Positions 35,604 to 44,232 are shown, numbered from the stretch's first letter. The stretch: 64,000 nucleotides of DNA from Clostridiales bacterium (GCA_017480325.1 JAFVAY010000008.1:248001-312000); one strand, 5' to 3'. A program made the numbers and translations. Notes: generated from the sequence alone by a model not told the origin.

Positions 35604-35606
35604 ATT

Positions 35607-35855
35607 ATGAGTACTTTAGAATCGGCAATTGTCATGTCTGCCGTAATGCTTGTATTGGCCGGGCTTATTATCATGCCGGCAAAGCTTTGTGCAGATACTA
35701 TCGATGACGGAAGATACGCCATCAACGACATCCTTAGAGACCGGGATGACGTAATGTCTTCTGAGAGTCTTAACACCTTTCTTACCGGGATATCCGAGAA
35801 TTACAGGATCATCTATGAGACGATTCGGGGGGAGGTTACTGATGAGGAAGCTTAA
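35607..35855 (+). CDS. Small pseudopilin/TadE-like membrane protein
   Basis: 82 residues: MSTLESAIVMSAVMLVLAGLI is an N-terminal hydrophobic helix with Glu5, reminiscent of the mature end of type IV/Tad pseudopilins (Glu at +5), followed by a short soluble tail with an acidic end. There is no leader before the helix, so it is not a classic prepilin. It is the first gene of a three-gene cluster with two larger TadE/G-like proteins and overlaps the second by 14 bases. The ribosome site is unclear (gggggttttta) and embedded in a hairpin. Function is inferred from shape and neighbours only. Confidence 0.6.
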   Translation: MSTLESAIVMSAVMLVLAGLIIMPAKLCADTIDDGRYAINDILRDRDDVMSSESLNTFLTGISENYRIIYETIRGEVTDEEA

Positions 35856-37194
35856 GAGAGGCAATAAGAGAGGAACCTCTACAATATTTCTCGCTATAGT
35901 TCTTTCCTCTTTGATACTGGTGGAAACGACTTATATAGCTCTTGTAGCTGATCTTGACAGGAGACTTACCTATACGAGAGCTCTTAAGGAGCAGACGGAA
36001 GTTTATCTTGCAAGCTACGACAGACAGTTGTTTAAGACATACGGCATATATGCATTTAATTCATCAGGTCTTGATTCCTATGTGTTCGACGAGGTGTTAG
36101 CTGCGAACGGTTATGCTTCCGGTGATGTCATGTACGTAAGCGGAATCTACAGCTTTGATACAGAGCAGCTAAGAAGAGCTGTTGCTACGTATTACTCTTA
36201 CAGAGCTTCAGGTGTGATCATCCAAAGATTCTCATCACAGATCATGGCACTGACCGAACAGCTGGGATTAGGAGAAGTAATAGAGAGGATAAGGGAATTC
36301 ACATCAAGTCCGGCAGCAGGAATTATAAGCAGAATAATAGACGGTGGTTCAGAGACTGCCGAGGCAATCTCATCCGCTTTGGAGACGTTAGGACTTGATG
36401 AATCCTCATATGCGGTTCAGCAGTTTACCTCTCTGTTCTCATCTCTCGGAGCCTTAAATCACGATTCTCCGGATATGGGAAACGGATTTGATCCGTCTGA
36501 TATGAGCTTTATCTTTGACCTTCTGGAGTTCAATTCACAATTATATGAGGTGGGCTCGGACTTTAATGAGACGATCAATATGCACGGTTGTCTTTGTGAC
36601 TACGCTGCAAGGAATTTCGATTGCTTCCTGGAGGATGATACTGCGATTAACGGAACGTCCTACTCGGTTTTCCACAGTGATAACGAGTCTGATGCCGAGT
36701 ACATCCTTACAGGGCTTGAGGGGCTTCCGGGAAGAGCTTTGACAGATTATTACATTTTCGGAGTGCTTTTTCTTAAATGTCTTGTAATGAACGTCTCTGA
36801 TCCTGTAAAGCATGAGCTTTACATGGCAATATCTGACATCCTTATGCTGGTGGTGTCAGGACTTACCGGCGGAGTAGTAACGCTCCCTCCCGAGGTATAT
36901 GAGCTTGTTATTCTGATCATTGCCTCCGAGATAGAGGCAGTAAGTGAGCTCGTAACCGTTCTTAACGGCGGCGGTGTATCTTTCTTAAATGTAGGTGATA
37001 CGGATGTGCTGACGATGGAGTATAGAGATTTCCTGTCTGTGTTCATGAATCTGGTGCCGGATAGCTTACTTCTAACGCGTATGCTTAACATTTTTAACAG
37101 AGATTATCCGGATTATGTTACAGGGATAAGTACCGAGGTGGATTATAGGGGAGAGACGATTGCTTATGAGGCAGCTTATGAATTGTATGCATAG
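35842..37194 (+). CDS. TadG/DUF5702-like membrane-anchored protein
   Basis: 450 residues beginning MRKLKRGNKRGTSTIFLAIVLSSLILVETTYIALVADLD: basic tail, one span, then a heptad-like helical region (RLTYTRALKEQTEVYLASYDRQLFKTYGIYAF). This fits clostridial TadE/G-linked DUF5702 proteins, where the helical stalk and YDRxLFxxYGIYxF phrase are characteristic. The rest is a secreted domain without recognisable motifs. Start ATG 35842 has ggggagg 7 bases upstream; a frame from 35815 lacks one. The end overlaps the next gene by 29 bases. Likely part of a surface-appendage or secreted complex; no ATPase or peptidase gene is near. Confidence 0.68.
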   Translation: MRKLKRGNKRGTSTIFLAIVLSSLILVETTYIALVADLDRRLTYTRALKEQTEVYLASYDRQLFKTYGIYAFNSSGLDSYVFDEVLAANGYASGDVMYVSGIYSFDTEQLRRAVATYYSYRASGVIIQRFSSQIMALTEQLGLGEVIERIREFTSSPAAGIISRIIDGGSETAEAISSALETLGLDESSYAVQQFTSLFSSLGALNHDSPDMGNGFDPSDMSFIFDLLEFNSQLYEVGSDFNETINMHGCLCDYAARNFDCFLEDDTAINGTSYSVFHSDNESDAEYILTGLEGLPGRALTDYYIFGVLFLKCLVMNVSDPVKHELYMAISDILMLVVSGLTGGVVTLPPEVYELVILIIASEIEAVSELVTVLNGGGVSFLNVGDTDVLTMEYRDFLSVFMNLVPDSLLLTRMLNIFNRDYPDYVTGISTEVDYRGETIAYEAAYELYA

Positions 37195-38152
37195 GAGGGG
37201 ATCGATATCTCTTGAGACAGCTATATCCTTCGCCGTAGTTCTGGTTTTTATTACCGGAATAATCAGTGTTACTGCCTTCTTAAGGACAGATATTCTGATG
37301 CAGCGGGCGGTGGAGCAAAGCTGTGAGGATATAGAGCACTATATGCCGTTCTCTGTGTTGGTCTCTGATTCTGTATCGACGCTGGTCAATGATTTGCCTG
37401 ACAGCTACAGTGATGACGGAACTATAGAGAGGGTAGGATCGATAGTTGCAGGGGCCGATGAGCTTACTTCGGGCGGGATAAGAGCTGCTGCTCTTAATCT
37501 TCTCATCGGCGGGCGATTCGCGGATGATCTGGCGGCAGAATATGCAGAGTATAATGGCAGCAGTTTCTGGGGTCCGTCACAGATATATGTGGACTTTGAC
37601 ATCGAGGATTATTACATAAGAGTTAATGTGGTATATAGCGTTAATACTTTAGTAGGTCCGATGCAAAGGCAGATCGTATCCGCAGTTCCTTTCTACGGAG
37701 ATATGGAGCTGTTCCTGTCAGAGGAAGAAGCAACCGAGACTTCGGCTGATGATATATGGCACAGAGATAATTTTACGAGAGGGAGGTATTTTGCTCAAAG
37801 ATATGGAGCTAACCTGCCGCAGACCTTCCCTGAGGTGAATTACTATAATGCCGGAAGAGTCGCTTCTATCGTAAGTATTGATCTTAACCGGCCTACATAT
37901 AGTATGACATCGGCATGTGCGCTTCGAGTAACACAGGAGATAGAGCAATTAGCGGCCTTTGATGGCGCTGATGTTCAGATAAACGGTACAAGATATGTAA
38001 TATACGGGGAGAATATCAGGCAGAGAACCTTGATAGTTGTTATACCCGAGGATTCTCCTGAGGCTACCAGGTCGTCGATATACTCCATGAGTGTATACGC
38101 GGCATCAAGAGGAGTTGATCTTCAGATCGAGGAATACGGCTCTTCCTCTTAA
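37166..38152 (+). CDS. TadE-like pseudopilin with prepilin-type N-terminus
   Basis: 328 residues. RRGSISLETAISFAVVLVFITGIIS shows a possible prepilin cleavage site, Gly followed by SISLE with Glu at +5, and a long hydrophobic helix, as in TadE-like minor pilins. A large extracytoplasmic domain follows. The start is uncertain: TTG 37160 or ATG 37166, both downstream of gggaga; several more ATGs follow. It is the last of the three-gene cluster and ends before a promoter at 38161. No cognate prepilin peptidase or secretion ATPase is visible in the window. Confidence 0.66.
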   Translation: MRQLMNCMHRRGSISLETAISFAVVLVFITGIISVTAFLRTDILMQRAVEQSCEDIEHYMPFSVLVSDSVSTLVNDLPDSYSDDGTIERVGSIVAGADELTSGGIRAAALNLLIGGRFADDLAAEYAEYNGSSFWGPSQIYVDFDIEDYYIRVNVVYSVNTLVGPMQRQIVSAVPFYGDMELFLSEEEATETSADDIWHRDNFTRGRYFAQRYGANLPQTFPEVNYYNAGRVASIVSIDLNRPTYSMTSACALRVTQEIEQLAAFDGADVQINGTRYVIYGENIRQRTLIVVIPEDSPEATRSSIYSMSVYAASRGVDLQIEEYGSSS

Positions 38153-38160
38153 ATATTAAT

Positions 38161-38189
38161 TTGTTTTAAGAGGTAACTTAGGTTATTAT
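38161..38189 (+). promoter_or_regulatory. Promoter upstream of the 38.2 kb membrane protein-yerC-secA genes
   Basis: TTGTTT (38161-38166), 17-base spacer, TATTAT (38184-38189); about 40 bases before the ATG at 38227. It would drive the small membrane protein, the YerC-like regulator and secA. Confidence 0.65.
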
Positions 38190-38226
38190 TGTATGGATTA
38201 TTCTACGAAAGGTGTGTCCTTAAGCG

Positions 38227-38454
38227 ATGAGCAACAATATCAGAAGGCCTTCTATGGGTGTTACATCGGTAAGCTCAAGCATCGGTGGCAAAGAGACTAT
38301 CGGCGATGTTTTACGTAATGCCAGAAGGGATCTGATCTTCAAGAGAATATGCATCGCCCTGCTGCTTATAGTGTTGGCTGCATTTGTTGTCTATCTGTTT
38401 GTTGACGGTTTCTTCGCTGATCTGGTCGATGCTTCATTGGCTCTTTTTGAATGA
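38227..38454 (+). CDS. Small single-span membrane protein
   Basis: 75 residues: a polar N-terminus (~42 residues, with NNIRRPSMGVTSVSSS and VLRNARRDLIFKR) and one hydrophobic span, ICIALLLIVLAAFVVYLFV. I do not recognise the family. Real gene status is supported by an aaaggtg site, a good upstream promoter, and a 4-base overlap with the downstream yerC-like gene (ATGA). Its position ahead of secA suggests, weakly, a membrane or export-related role. Confidence 0.6.
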   Translation: MSNNIRRPSMGVTSVSSSIGGKETIGDVLRNARRDLIFKRICIALLLIVLAAFVVYLFVDGFFADLVDASLALFE

Positions 38455-38831
38455 TGGAATTTAACAGTCAGGAACGGGAGGCACTGGACAGCCTTTATAA
38501 CGCCATTTTGACCCTAAGAGATCCCGAGGAGCTTCATCTGTTCTTCGAGGATCTGTGTTCCAGAAATGAGCTTTGCTCCATGCTTCACAGATGGCAGATC
38601 CTCGAGCTTATAGATGAAGGCAAAAGCTATGAGGAGATAATCCGTGAGCTCTCGCCCGAGAATTCGGGAAGAGAGAATACAGCGTCCTCCGGCAGAGACA
38701 CTAAGAAGGGCAAGGGAAGAAACGACACTAAGGTAAGCTCTACTACTATATCAAGAGTAAAAGCTTGTTATAACAATCCCAAGGGCGGATACAGGACTGC
38801 TCTGGAGAGACTTAAAGGAGACGGAAAGTAA
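38451..38831 (+). CDS. YerC/YecD-like TrpR-fold regulator with internal insertion
   Basis: 126 residues. LYNAILTLRDPEELHLFFEDLCSRNELCSMLHRWQILELIDEGKSYEEI and TISRVKACYNNPKGGYRTAL correspond to the two halves of the TrpR-like YerC/YecD DNA-binding protein (TIGR02531), where the second half holds the recognition helix. Between them is a ~28-residue polar, Gly/Lys/Arg/Asn-rich insert, SPENSGRENTASSGRDTKKG and onward, not present in the usual ~100-residue protein. The insert separates the two helices of the helix-turn-helix. It overlaps the small membrane gene by 4 bases and precedes secA by 2. Target genes are unknown. Confidence 0.85.
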   Translation: MMEFNSQEREALDSLYNAILTLRDPEELHLFFEDLCSRNELCSMLHRWQILELIDEGKSYEEIIRELSPENSGRENTASSGRDTKKGKGRNDTKVSSTTISRVKACYNNPKGGYRTALERLKGDGK

Positions 38832-38833
38832 TT

Positions 38834-41689
38834 ATGTTCGAGTCTATTTTTGGTACGCATAGCGATCACGAGATAAAGAAGATCGAGCCCATTAAGAAGA
38901 AGGTCCTCTCTTATGATGAGGAGTATCAGAAGTTAACCGACGCCGAGCTTCGTGCCAAGACAGATGAGTTCAAGGCAAGACTTAAGGACGGAGAGACCTT
39001 AGATGATATTCTCCCTGAGGCCTTCGCTACGGTTAGAGAAGCATCCATGAGAGTACTCGGCATGAAGCCTTATCCCGTGCAGGTAATAGGTGGTATCGTT
39101 CTTCACCAGGGCCGTATCGCCGAGATGAAGACCGGTGAAGGTAAGACCCTTGTTGCTACGATGCCGGTTTACCTTAATGCTCTTACCGGCAAAGGCGTAC
39201 ACGTAGTAACGGTTAATGATTACCTTGCCAAGCGTGACTCCGAGTGGATGGGTAAGGTCTATAAGTTCTTAGGACTCACGGTCGGACTTATTATCCACGA
39301 TATTCCTAACAAAGACAGACAGGCCATGTATGCCTGCGATATCGTATACGGTACCAATAACGAGTTCGGATTCGATTACCTGAGAGACAACATGGTGGTA
39401 TCCAAGTCCAGACTGGTTCAGAGAGACCTTAATTACGCTATCGTCGATGAGGTCGACTCTATCCTGATCGATGAGGCGAGAACGCCTTTGATCATATCGG
39501 GACGTGGAGAGGCTTCCTCTGATATGTACCAGAAGGCCGAGGCGTTCGTACGTACATTGAAGTCGTATACCGTTGTTGAGACGGACGATAAGATCGATAT
39601 GGATGAGATCGTTGGTGACGCGGATTACGTTATCGATGAGAAGGCCCGTACATCGGTTATTACCGCTAACGGTATCAAGAAGGCTGAGAAGTTCTTTAAT
39701 ATTGAGAACCTGTCAGACCCTGCCTACTTCGATCTTCAGCACTATATCAATAATGCTCTTAAGGCTCACGGTAACTTCCACAGAGATGAGCAGTATATCG
39801 TCTCTGATGAAGGTGAGGTCGTAATCGTTGATGACTTCACTGGTCGTCTGATGCCGGGTAGAAGATATAGCGACGGCTTGCACCAGTCCATCGAGGCTAA
39901 GGAAGGCGTTAAGGTTGCTAACGAGAACAAGACTCTTGCTACCATTACATTCCAGAACTTCTTCAGAATGTATAAGAAGCTGTCTGGAATGACCGGTACA
40001 GCTTATACGGAGGAGGCAGAGTTCAGACAGATCTATAATCTTGATGTTATTCAGATCCCCACGAACAAGCCGATTCAGAGAGTTGACGAGAATGATGCGG
40101 TATTTAAGACACAGAAGGGTAAGTACCATGCTGTGCTTAAGACTGTTATAGAAGCTCATAAGACAGGTGAGCCCGTACTCGTAGGTACCGTTAACGTCGA
40201 TAAATCTGAGTATCTTGATAAGCTTTTCCGTAAGGCCGGAATTCAGGCTAACGTTCTTAATGCCAAGAACCACAGACGCGAGGCTGAGATCGTTGCTCAG
40301 GCTGGGCGTAAAGGTGCAGTTACTATCGCCACCAACATGGCAGGCCGTGGTACCGATATTCTGCTCGGCGGTAACCCTGAGTTCCTCGCTAAGCAGGAGA
40401 TGCGTAAATTAGGGTATGATGAGGACCTTATCGAAGCTTCTACAGCTCATAATGAGACCGATGACGAGGTCGTTCTCGAGGCTCGTAGGAAGTATGCCGA
40501 GATCTATGAGAAGAAGTCTGAGGAGATCAAGCCTGAGGCCGAAGAGGTAAGGGCTCTGGGCGGACTGTTCATAGTTGGTACCGAGCGCCACGAATCAAGA
40601 CGAATAGATAATCAGCTCAAGGGTCGTGCAGGACGTCAGGGAGATCCCGGACGCACTAAGTTCTTCCTTGCTCTCGATGATGATCTGCTCAGAATATTCG
40701 GCGGTGACAGGGTCAACGGTCTTTATAATTCACTCGGTGTGGATGAGACTATGGAGATCCAGAACGGTATGCTTACAAAGCTTATCGACAGCTCTCAGAA
40801 GAAGCTGGAGGCAGTTCACTTTGGTGCCCGTAAGAACGTCCTCGAGTATGACGATGTTATGAATATTCAGCGTACCATAACCTATGAGCAGCGCCGTAAG
40901 GTCATTGACGGTGAGGATATGCACGATACTCTCATCAAGATGCTGGAGAAGGTGTCCGAGAGACAGGTTATGGCTTTTGCCAATGACGGTGTTATCTCGT
41001 CTATCGACAGATATTCTCTCGGTGCGAAGCTTTCTGAGATATTCGGTGATCTTCCCATCGTTCTCGATATCAAGGATGAGAGCAAGGAGATACCTGACGC
41101 TCAGACCATCGTAGATACGCTTAATAAGCAGTCTCTCGAGAGTCTGGAAGCTAAGGAAGCTATGGTAGGTAAGGATATATTCAGACAGACCGAGCGTTCT
41201 ATCCTTCTTATGACTGTTGATACCAAGTGGATGGATCATATCGACTCCATGGATCAGCTCCAGACCTCCATCAGAATGAGATCCGTAGGTCAGCACGATC
41301 CTGTCGTCGAGTATAAGATGGAAGGCGGAGAGATGTTCGAGGAGATGAACGAAGCAATTCAGAATGATTCGGTCAAGCTCCTTATGAGAGGTAAGTTCGA
41401 AGTAAGAACGAATGCTCCTTCCGCTACGCCTTCTGAAGGCTCTTCCGAGAACTCTTCTGAGAGTGCTCCTGATGAAGATGTGATGATGTCGCCTCTGGCT
41501 GCTGCGGCTGCAAGGGCAACCTCATCTCAGAGGGCAGTTCCCGCTCAGGCTAAGCAGGTTGATGGGGCGGCTCAAAGTGCCAGAACACTTGAGCCTGTTA
41601 AGCGCGATAAGAACAAGGTGGGAAGGAATGATCCCTGTCCTTGCGGCTCAGGCAAGAAATATAAGAACTGCTGCGGTAAGAACGCATGA
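38834..41689 (+). CDS. secA: Preprotein translocase ATPase SecA
   Basis: Motor of the SecYEG export channel. The 951-residue chain contains Walker A MKTGEGKTLVA, the DEVDS Walker B (VDEVDSILIDEARTPLIISG), nucleotide-binding domain II motifs (VTIATNMAGRGTDI; GRAGRQGDPG), the helical scaffold and wing domains, a Ser/Ala/Pro-rich linker and a C-terminal SEC-C zinc motif [19 protein letters not shown]. It is about 100 residues longer than the shorter Bacillus SecA, mainly through insertions around NBD1 and before the tail. Start follows a weak ggagacgg site at the yerC stop. purine nucleoside phosphorylase overlaps its end by 4 bases. Confidence 0.98.
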   Translation: MFESIFGTHSDHEIKKIEPIKKKVLSYDEEYQKLTDAELRAKTDEFKARLKDGETLDDILPEAFATVREASMRVLGMKPYPVQVIGGIVLHQGRIAEMKTGEGKTLVATMPVYLNALTGKGVHVVTVNDYLAKRDSEWMGKVYKFLGLTVGLIIHDIPNKDRQAMYACDIVYGTNNEFGFDYLRDNMVVSKSRLVQRDLNYAIVDEVDSILIDEARTPLIISGRGEASSDMYQKAEAFVRTLKSYTVVETDDKIDMDEIVGDADYVIDEKARTSVITANGIKKAEKFFNIENLSDPAYFDLQHYINNALKAHGNFHRDEQYIVSDEGEVVIVDDFTGRLMPGRRYSDGLHQSIEAKEGVKVANENKTLATITFQNFFRMYKKLSGMTGTAYTEEAEFRQIYNLDVIQIPTNKPIQRVDENDAVFKTQKGKYHAVLKTVIEAHKTGEPVLVGTVNVDKSEYLDKLFRKAGIQANVLNAKNHRREAEIVAQAGRKGAVTIATNMAGRGTDILLGGNPEFLAKQEMRKLGYDEDLIEASTAHNETDDEVVLEARRKYAEIYEKKSEEIKPEAEEVRALGGLFIVGTERHESRRIDNQLKGRAGRQGDPGRTKFFLALDDDLLRIFGGDRVNGLYNSLGVDETMEIQNGMLTKLIDSSQKKLEAVHFGARKNVLEYDDVMNIQRTITYEQRRKVIDGEDMHDTLIKMLEKVSERQVMAFANDGVISSIDRYSLGAKLSEIFGDLPIVLDIKDESKEIPDAQTIVDTLNKQSLESLEAKEAMVGKDIFRQTERSILLMTVDTKWMDHIDSMDQLQTSIRMRSVGQHDPVVEYKMEGGEMFEEMNEAIQNDSVKLLMRGKFEVRTNAPSATPSEGSSENSSESAPDEDVMMSPLAAAAARATSSQRAVPAQAKQVDGAAQSARTLEPVKRDKNKVGRNDPCPCGSGKKYKNCCGKNA

Positions 41690-42522
41690 TAGAGAATAAG
41701 ATTATCGATAATACCGGAGCAGCGGTTAATTATATTCTTGACTGTATCAAGGAAGGCGAGGATACTCCTTCTATTTGCATCGTATTAGGCTCCGGATTAT
41801 CCGGGCTTGTGGATGTCTGTGATATCGAGACTTCCATTACTTACGAGAATATTCCCGGTTTTCCCGTGTCTACGGTAAAGGGGCATCAGGGGCAGTTGAT
41901 TATAGGTACCTTAGAAGGCAAGAGAGTCTTTATGATGTCCGGGCGCACCCATTACTATGAAGGCTATGATACCTATGAGTGTACATTCTATATAAGGGTA
42001 ATGGCAAAGCTTGGGGTTAAGACTCTTTATCTTACGAATGCTGCCGGTGGAATAGGTGAGGAGATGAACCCTTCAGAGCTTATGATCATTAACGATCATC
42101 TGTCATTCTTCTGTGAGTCTCCCTTAAGAGGTCCTAATCTTGATGAATTCGGGGTCAGATTCCCGGATCAGTCTTCAGTCTATGACGAGGAATATATCGA
42201 GAAGCTCGAAGCTATTGCCGATAAAGAGGGAATAGTCATTCATAAGGGTATATATGCTTATTCTAAGGGCCCCCAGTATGAGACTCCTGCTGAGATTCAG
42301 GCACTTAAGTCCATGGGGGCAAGTGCTGTCGGTATGTCAACCGTTCCGGAGGCTATCGTTGCATCTCATTGCGGAATAAGGATCGCAGCGGTTTCATGTA
42401 TTACTAATCTGGCTGCAGGCATCTCTCCCAATAAGCTTACTCACGAAGAGGTTATGGTGAATGCTTCAAAAGCCTCCAGTGACAGTTGCAAGCTCGCAAG
42501 ATTATTCGTAAAATCCCTGTAA
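41686..42522 (+). CDS. punA: Purine-nucleoside phosphorylase
   Basis: Trimeric-type PNP: phosphorolysis of inosine/guanosine to base and ribose 1-phosphate. The 278 residues show IVLGSGLSGLVD, FPVSTVKGHQGQLIIGTLEGKRV and GRTHYYEGYD (phosphate site), LYLTNAAGGIGEEMNPSELMIINDHLSF, and the purine-binding GASAVGMSTVPEAIVASHCGI, all characteristic of the mammalian-like trimeric family. Its ATG overlaps the secA stop. Pairing with ahcY just downstream suggests recycling of nucleosides released from S-adenosylhomocysteine. Confidence 0.96.
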   Translation: MIENKIIDNTGAAVNYILDCIKEGEDTPSICIVLGSGLSGLVDVCDIETSITYENIPGFPVSTVKGHQGQLIIGTLEGKRVFMMSGRTHYYEGYDTYECTFYIRVMAKLGVKTLYLTNAAGGIGEEMNPSELMIINDHLSFFCESPLRGPNLDEFGVRFPDQSSVYDEEYIEKLEAIADKEGIVIHKGIYAYSKGPQYETPAEIQALKSMGASAVGMSTVPEAIVASHCGIRIAAVSCITNLAAGISPNKLTHEEVMVNASKASSDSCKLARLFVKSL

Positions 42523-42538
42523 TCATAGGAGTTTTAAC

Positions 42539-43792
42539 ATGGCTAATTACGATATCAAGGACATTAATCTCGCTTCCTACGGACAGGAGAAGATCGACTG
42601 GGCTTACAGGAATATGCCTGTGCTTCGCGCTATCGAGAAGGAGCTTATCGCTGAGCAACCGTTCAAGGGACTTAAGATAGCAGTCAGCGTTCATGTTGAG
42701 GCCAAGACGGCCTGCCTTGCAAGAGCACTTATGAGAGGCGGAGCTGAGGTTGCCCTCACCGGATGTAACCCTTTGTCTACACAGGATGATGTGGCAGCAG
42801 CCTTGGTTGCTAATTCCGGAATGAGTGTTTACACGATCCACGGAGATAATGAAGAGGAGTATATCAATCATCTTATGATGGCTCTGTCCTTCGGTCCAGA
42901 CATTGTTATCGATGACGGCGGAGATTTTGCAATGCTTCTTCATTCCGATCTTAAAGATCTTACTGTAAATCTTCTCGGCGGATGTGAGGAGACCACTACC
43001 GGTGTTCACAGACTTAATATCCTTGAGAAGGAGGGGAAGCTTCTTTACCCCGTGGTTGCCGTTAATGATGCACGTTGTAAGCATCTGTTCGATAACAGAT
43101 TCGGTACAGGACAATCCGTATGGACGGGCATAATGGCTACTACCAATCTCGTGGTTGCAGGTAAGACGGTTGTCGTTGCAGGCTTCGGTATGTGCGGCAG
43201 GGGAGTTGCTATGAGAGCCAAGGGCTTAGGTGCTAAGGTCATCGTTACCGAGATCGATCCCGTTAAAGCATGTGAGGCTATTATGGAAGGCTATCAGGTA
43301 ATGACCATGGATGAGGCTGCTCCCATAGGTGATCTGTTTGTCACTGTAACAGGATGCAAAGATGTAATTGTAAAAAGACACTTCGAGAAGATGAAGGAAG
43401 GAGCTGTCTGCTGCAACGCAGGGCATTTTGACTGCGAAGTAAATATCAGGCAGCTTTCCGAAATGAGCGTCTCTTCCAAGGAGCTTCGTCATAACATCGT
43501 GGGCTACGAACTTAAGAATGGTAATACCATCGCGATACTTGCGGAGGGAAGACTTGTCAACCTCGCATCAGGCGACGGACATCCGGTCGAGATCATGGAC
43601 ATGAGTTTCGCGCTTCAGGCCCAGTCCGCAAGATATATAGCAAAACACGGCAAATCACTCGAAAAGAAGATTTACCAGACTCCCGAAGAGATTGACAACC
43701 GCGTGGCCGAGATTCTCCTTGATACAAAGGGGATCAGCATCGATAAGCTTACCCCCGAGCAGGAGAAGTATATAAATTCCTGGGATTTTTAA
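42539..43792 (+). CDS. ahcY: Adenosylhomocysteinase
   Basis: Hydrolyses S-adenosylhomocysteine to homocysteine and adenosine with bound NAD. The 417 residues have the substrate region KIAVSVHVEAKTACLARALMRGGAEVALTGCNPLSTQDD, a truncated insert typical of shorter bacterial/archaeal forms, NNRFGTGQSVWTGIMATTNLVVAGK, and the NAD-binding GFGMCGRGVAMRAKGLGA. A cgtcagg-like site (aggag) precedes the ATG. It follows punA by 16 bases; together the two enzymes clear SAH-derived nucleosides. Ends a few bases before the tRNA-linked inverted repeat. Confidence 0.96.
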   Translation: MANYDIKDINLASYGQEKIDWAYRNMPVLRAIEKELIAEQPFKGLKIAVSVHVEAKTACLARALMRGGAEVALTGCNPLSTQDDVAAALVANSGMSVYTIHGDNEEEYINHLMMALSFGPDIVIDDGGDFAMLLHSDLKDLTVNLLGGCEETTTGVHRLNILEKEGKLLYPVVAVNDARCKHLFDNRFGTGQSVWTGIMATTNLVVAGKTVVVAGFGMCGRGVAMRAKGLGAKVIVTEIDPVKACEAIMEGYQVMTMDEAAPIGDLFVTVTGCKDVIVKRHFEKMKEGAVCCNAGHFDCEVNIRQLSEMSVSSKELRHNIVGYELKNGNTIAILAEGRLVNLASGDGHPVEIMDMSFALQAQSARYIAKHGKSLEKKIYQTPEEIDNRVAEILLDTKGISIDKLTPEQEKYINSWDF

Positions 43793-43821
43793 ACAAAATG
43801 CCTGCTCTGCAAGTATGAGCA

Positions 43822-43889
43822 AAAACACCTTTGCGAAGCGACCTCCACAGGGGCGAAGCCCCGAGGACTCGAGCAAGCAAAGGTGTTTT
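43822..43889 (-). terminator. Large inverted repeat downstream of tRNA-Leu(CAA), probable terminator
   Basis: Perfect 13-base inverted repeat (aaaacacctttgc at 43822-43834 and complement at 43877-43889) enclosing 42 bases that hold a smaller GGGGC-gaa-GCCCC hairpin (about 43850-43862). On the minus strand it starts 6 bases after the tRNA CCA end. It shares CTCTGCAAGT and GAAGCGAC/CAAAGCGAC with the element at 20.7 kb. Confidence 0.65.
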
Positions 43890-43895
43890 GCGATT

Positions 43896-43980
43896 TGGTG
43901 GGGCTGGTGGGACTTGAACCCACACGATTTATGGTCGGCAGATTTTGAGTCTGCTGCGTCTGCCATTCCGCCACAACCCC
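43896..43980 (-). tRNA. tRNA-Leu (CAA)
   Basis: Class II tRNA with acceptor GGGGTTG/CAGCCCC (one G-U), D arm, anticodon stem GCAGA/TCTGC enclosing CTCAAAA (anticodon CAA, codon UUG), long variable arm, T arm GTGGGTTCAAGTCCCAC and encoded CCA. Transcribed after the tRNA-Thr, 7 bases upstream. Confidence 0.96.
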
Positions 43981-43987
43981 TTGTTGA

Positions 43988-44062
43988 TGGAGCCAATGGT
44001 GGGAATCGAACCCACGACCTATTCATTACGAGTGAATTGCTCTACCCCTGAGCCACATTGGC
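43988..44062 (-). tRNA. tRNA-Thr (CGT)
   Basis: Acceptor GCCAATG/CATTGGC, D arm GCTCAGGGGTAGAGC, anticodon stem ATTCA/TGAAT enclosing CTCGTAA (anticodon CGT, codon ACG), T arm GTGGGTTCGATTCCCAC, encoded CCA. First gene of a two-tRNA transcript. Confidence 0.96.
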
Positions 44063-44082
44063 ATGGCAAGTTTGCGAATAAA

Positions 44083-44111
44083 AGAATACCTATTCGGGGC
44101 AAAGGTGTCAA
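44083..44111 (-). promoter_or_regulatory. Promoter of the tRNA-Thr/tRNA-Leu unit
   Basis: Consensus TTGACA (44106-44111) and TATTCT (44083-44088) with 17-base spacing, about 20 bases before the tRNA-Thr 5' end. G+C-rich bases (ccccg) within the spacer are a usual stable-RNA feature. Confidence 0.8.
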
Positions 44112-44232
44112 GTATCAGGCAAATGATTTTTGTTTGAGTTCATTTCTTTCAAAAGAAGAGGATAATCAGTTAGTTTAGGTTAATTCCATCTATTCTCATA
44201 AAAACTTGATGGAAATAAAAGCTAATAAAAGC

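Noticed and set aside
43655..44178. Open frames crossing the tRNA-Thr/tRNA-Leu genes and the inverted repeat
   Set aside because: They translate tRNA and terminator DNA; the tRNAs are clearly folded and no ribosome sites exist.
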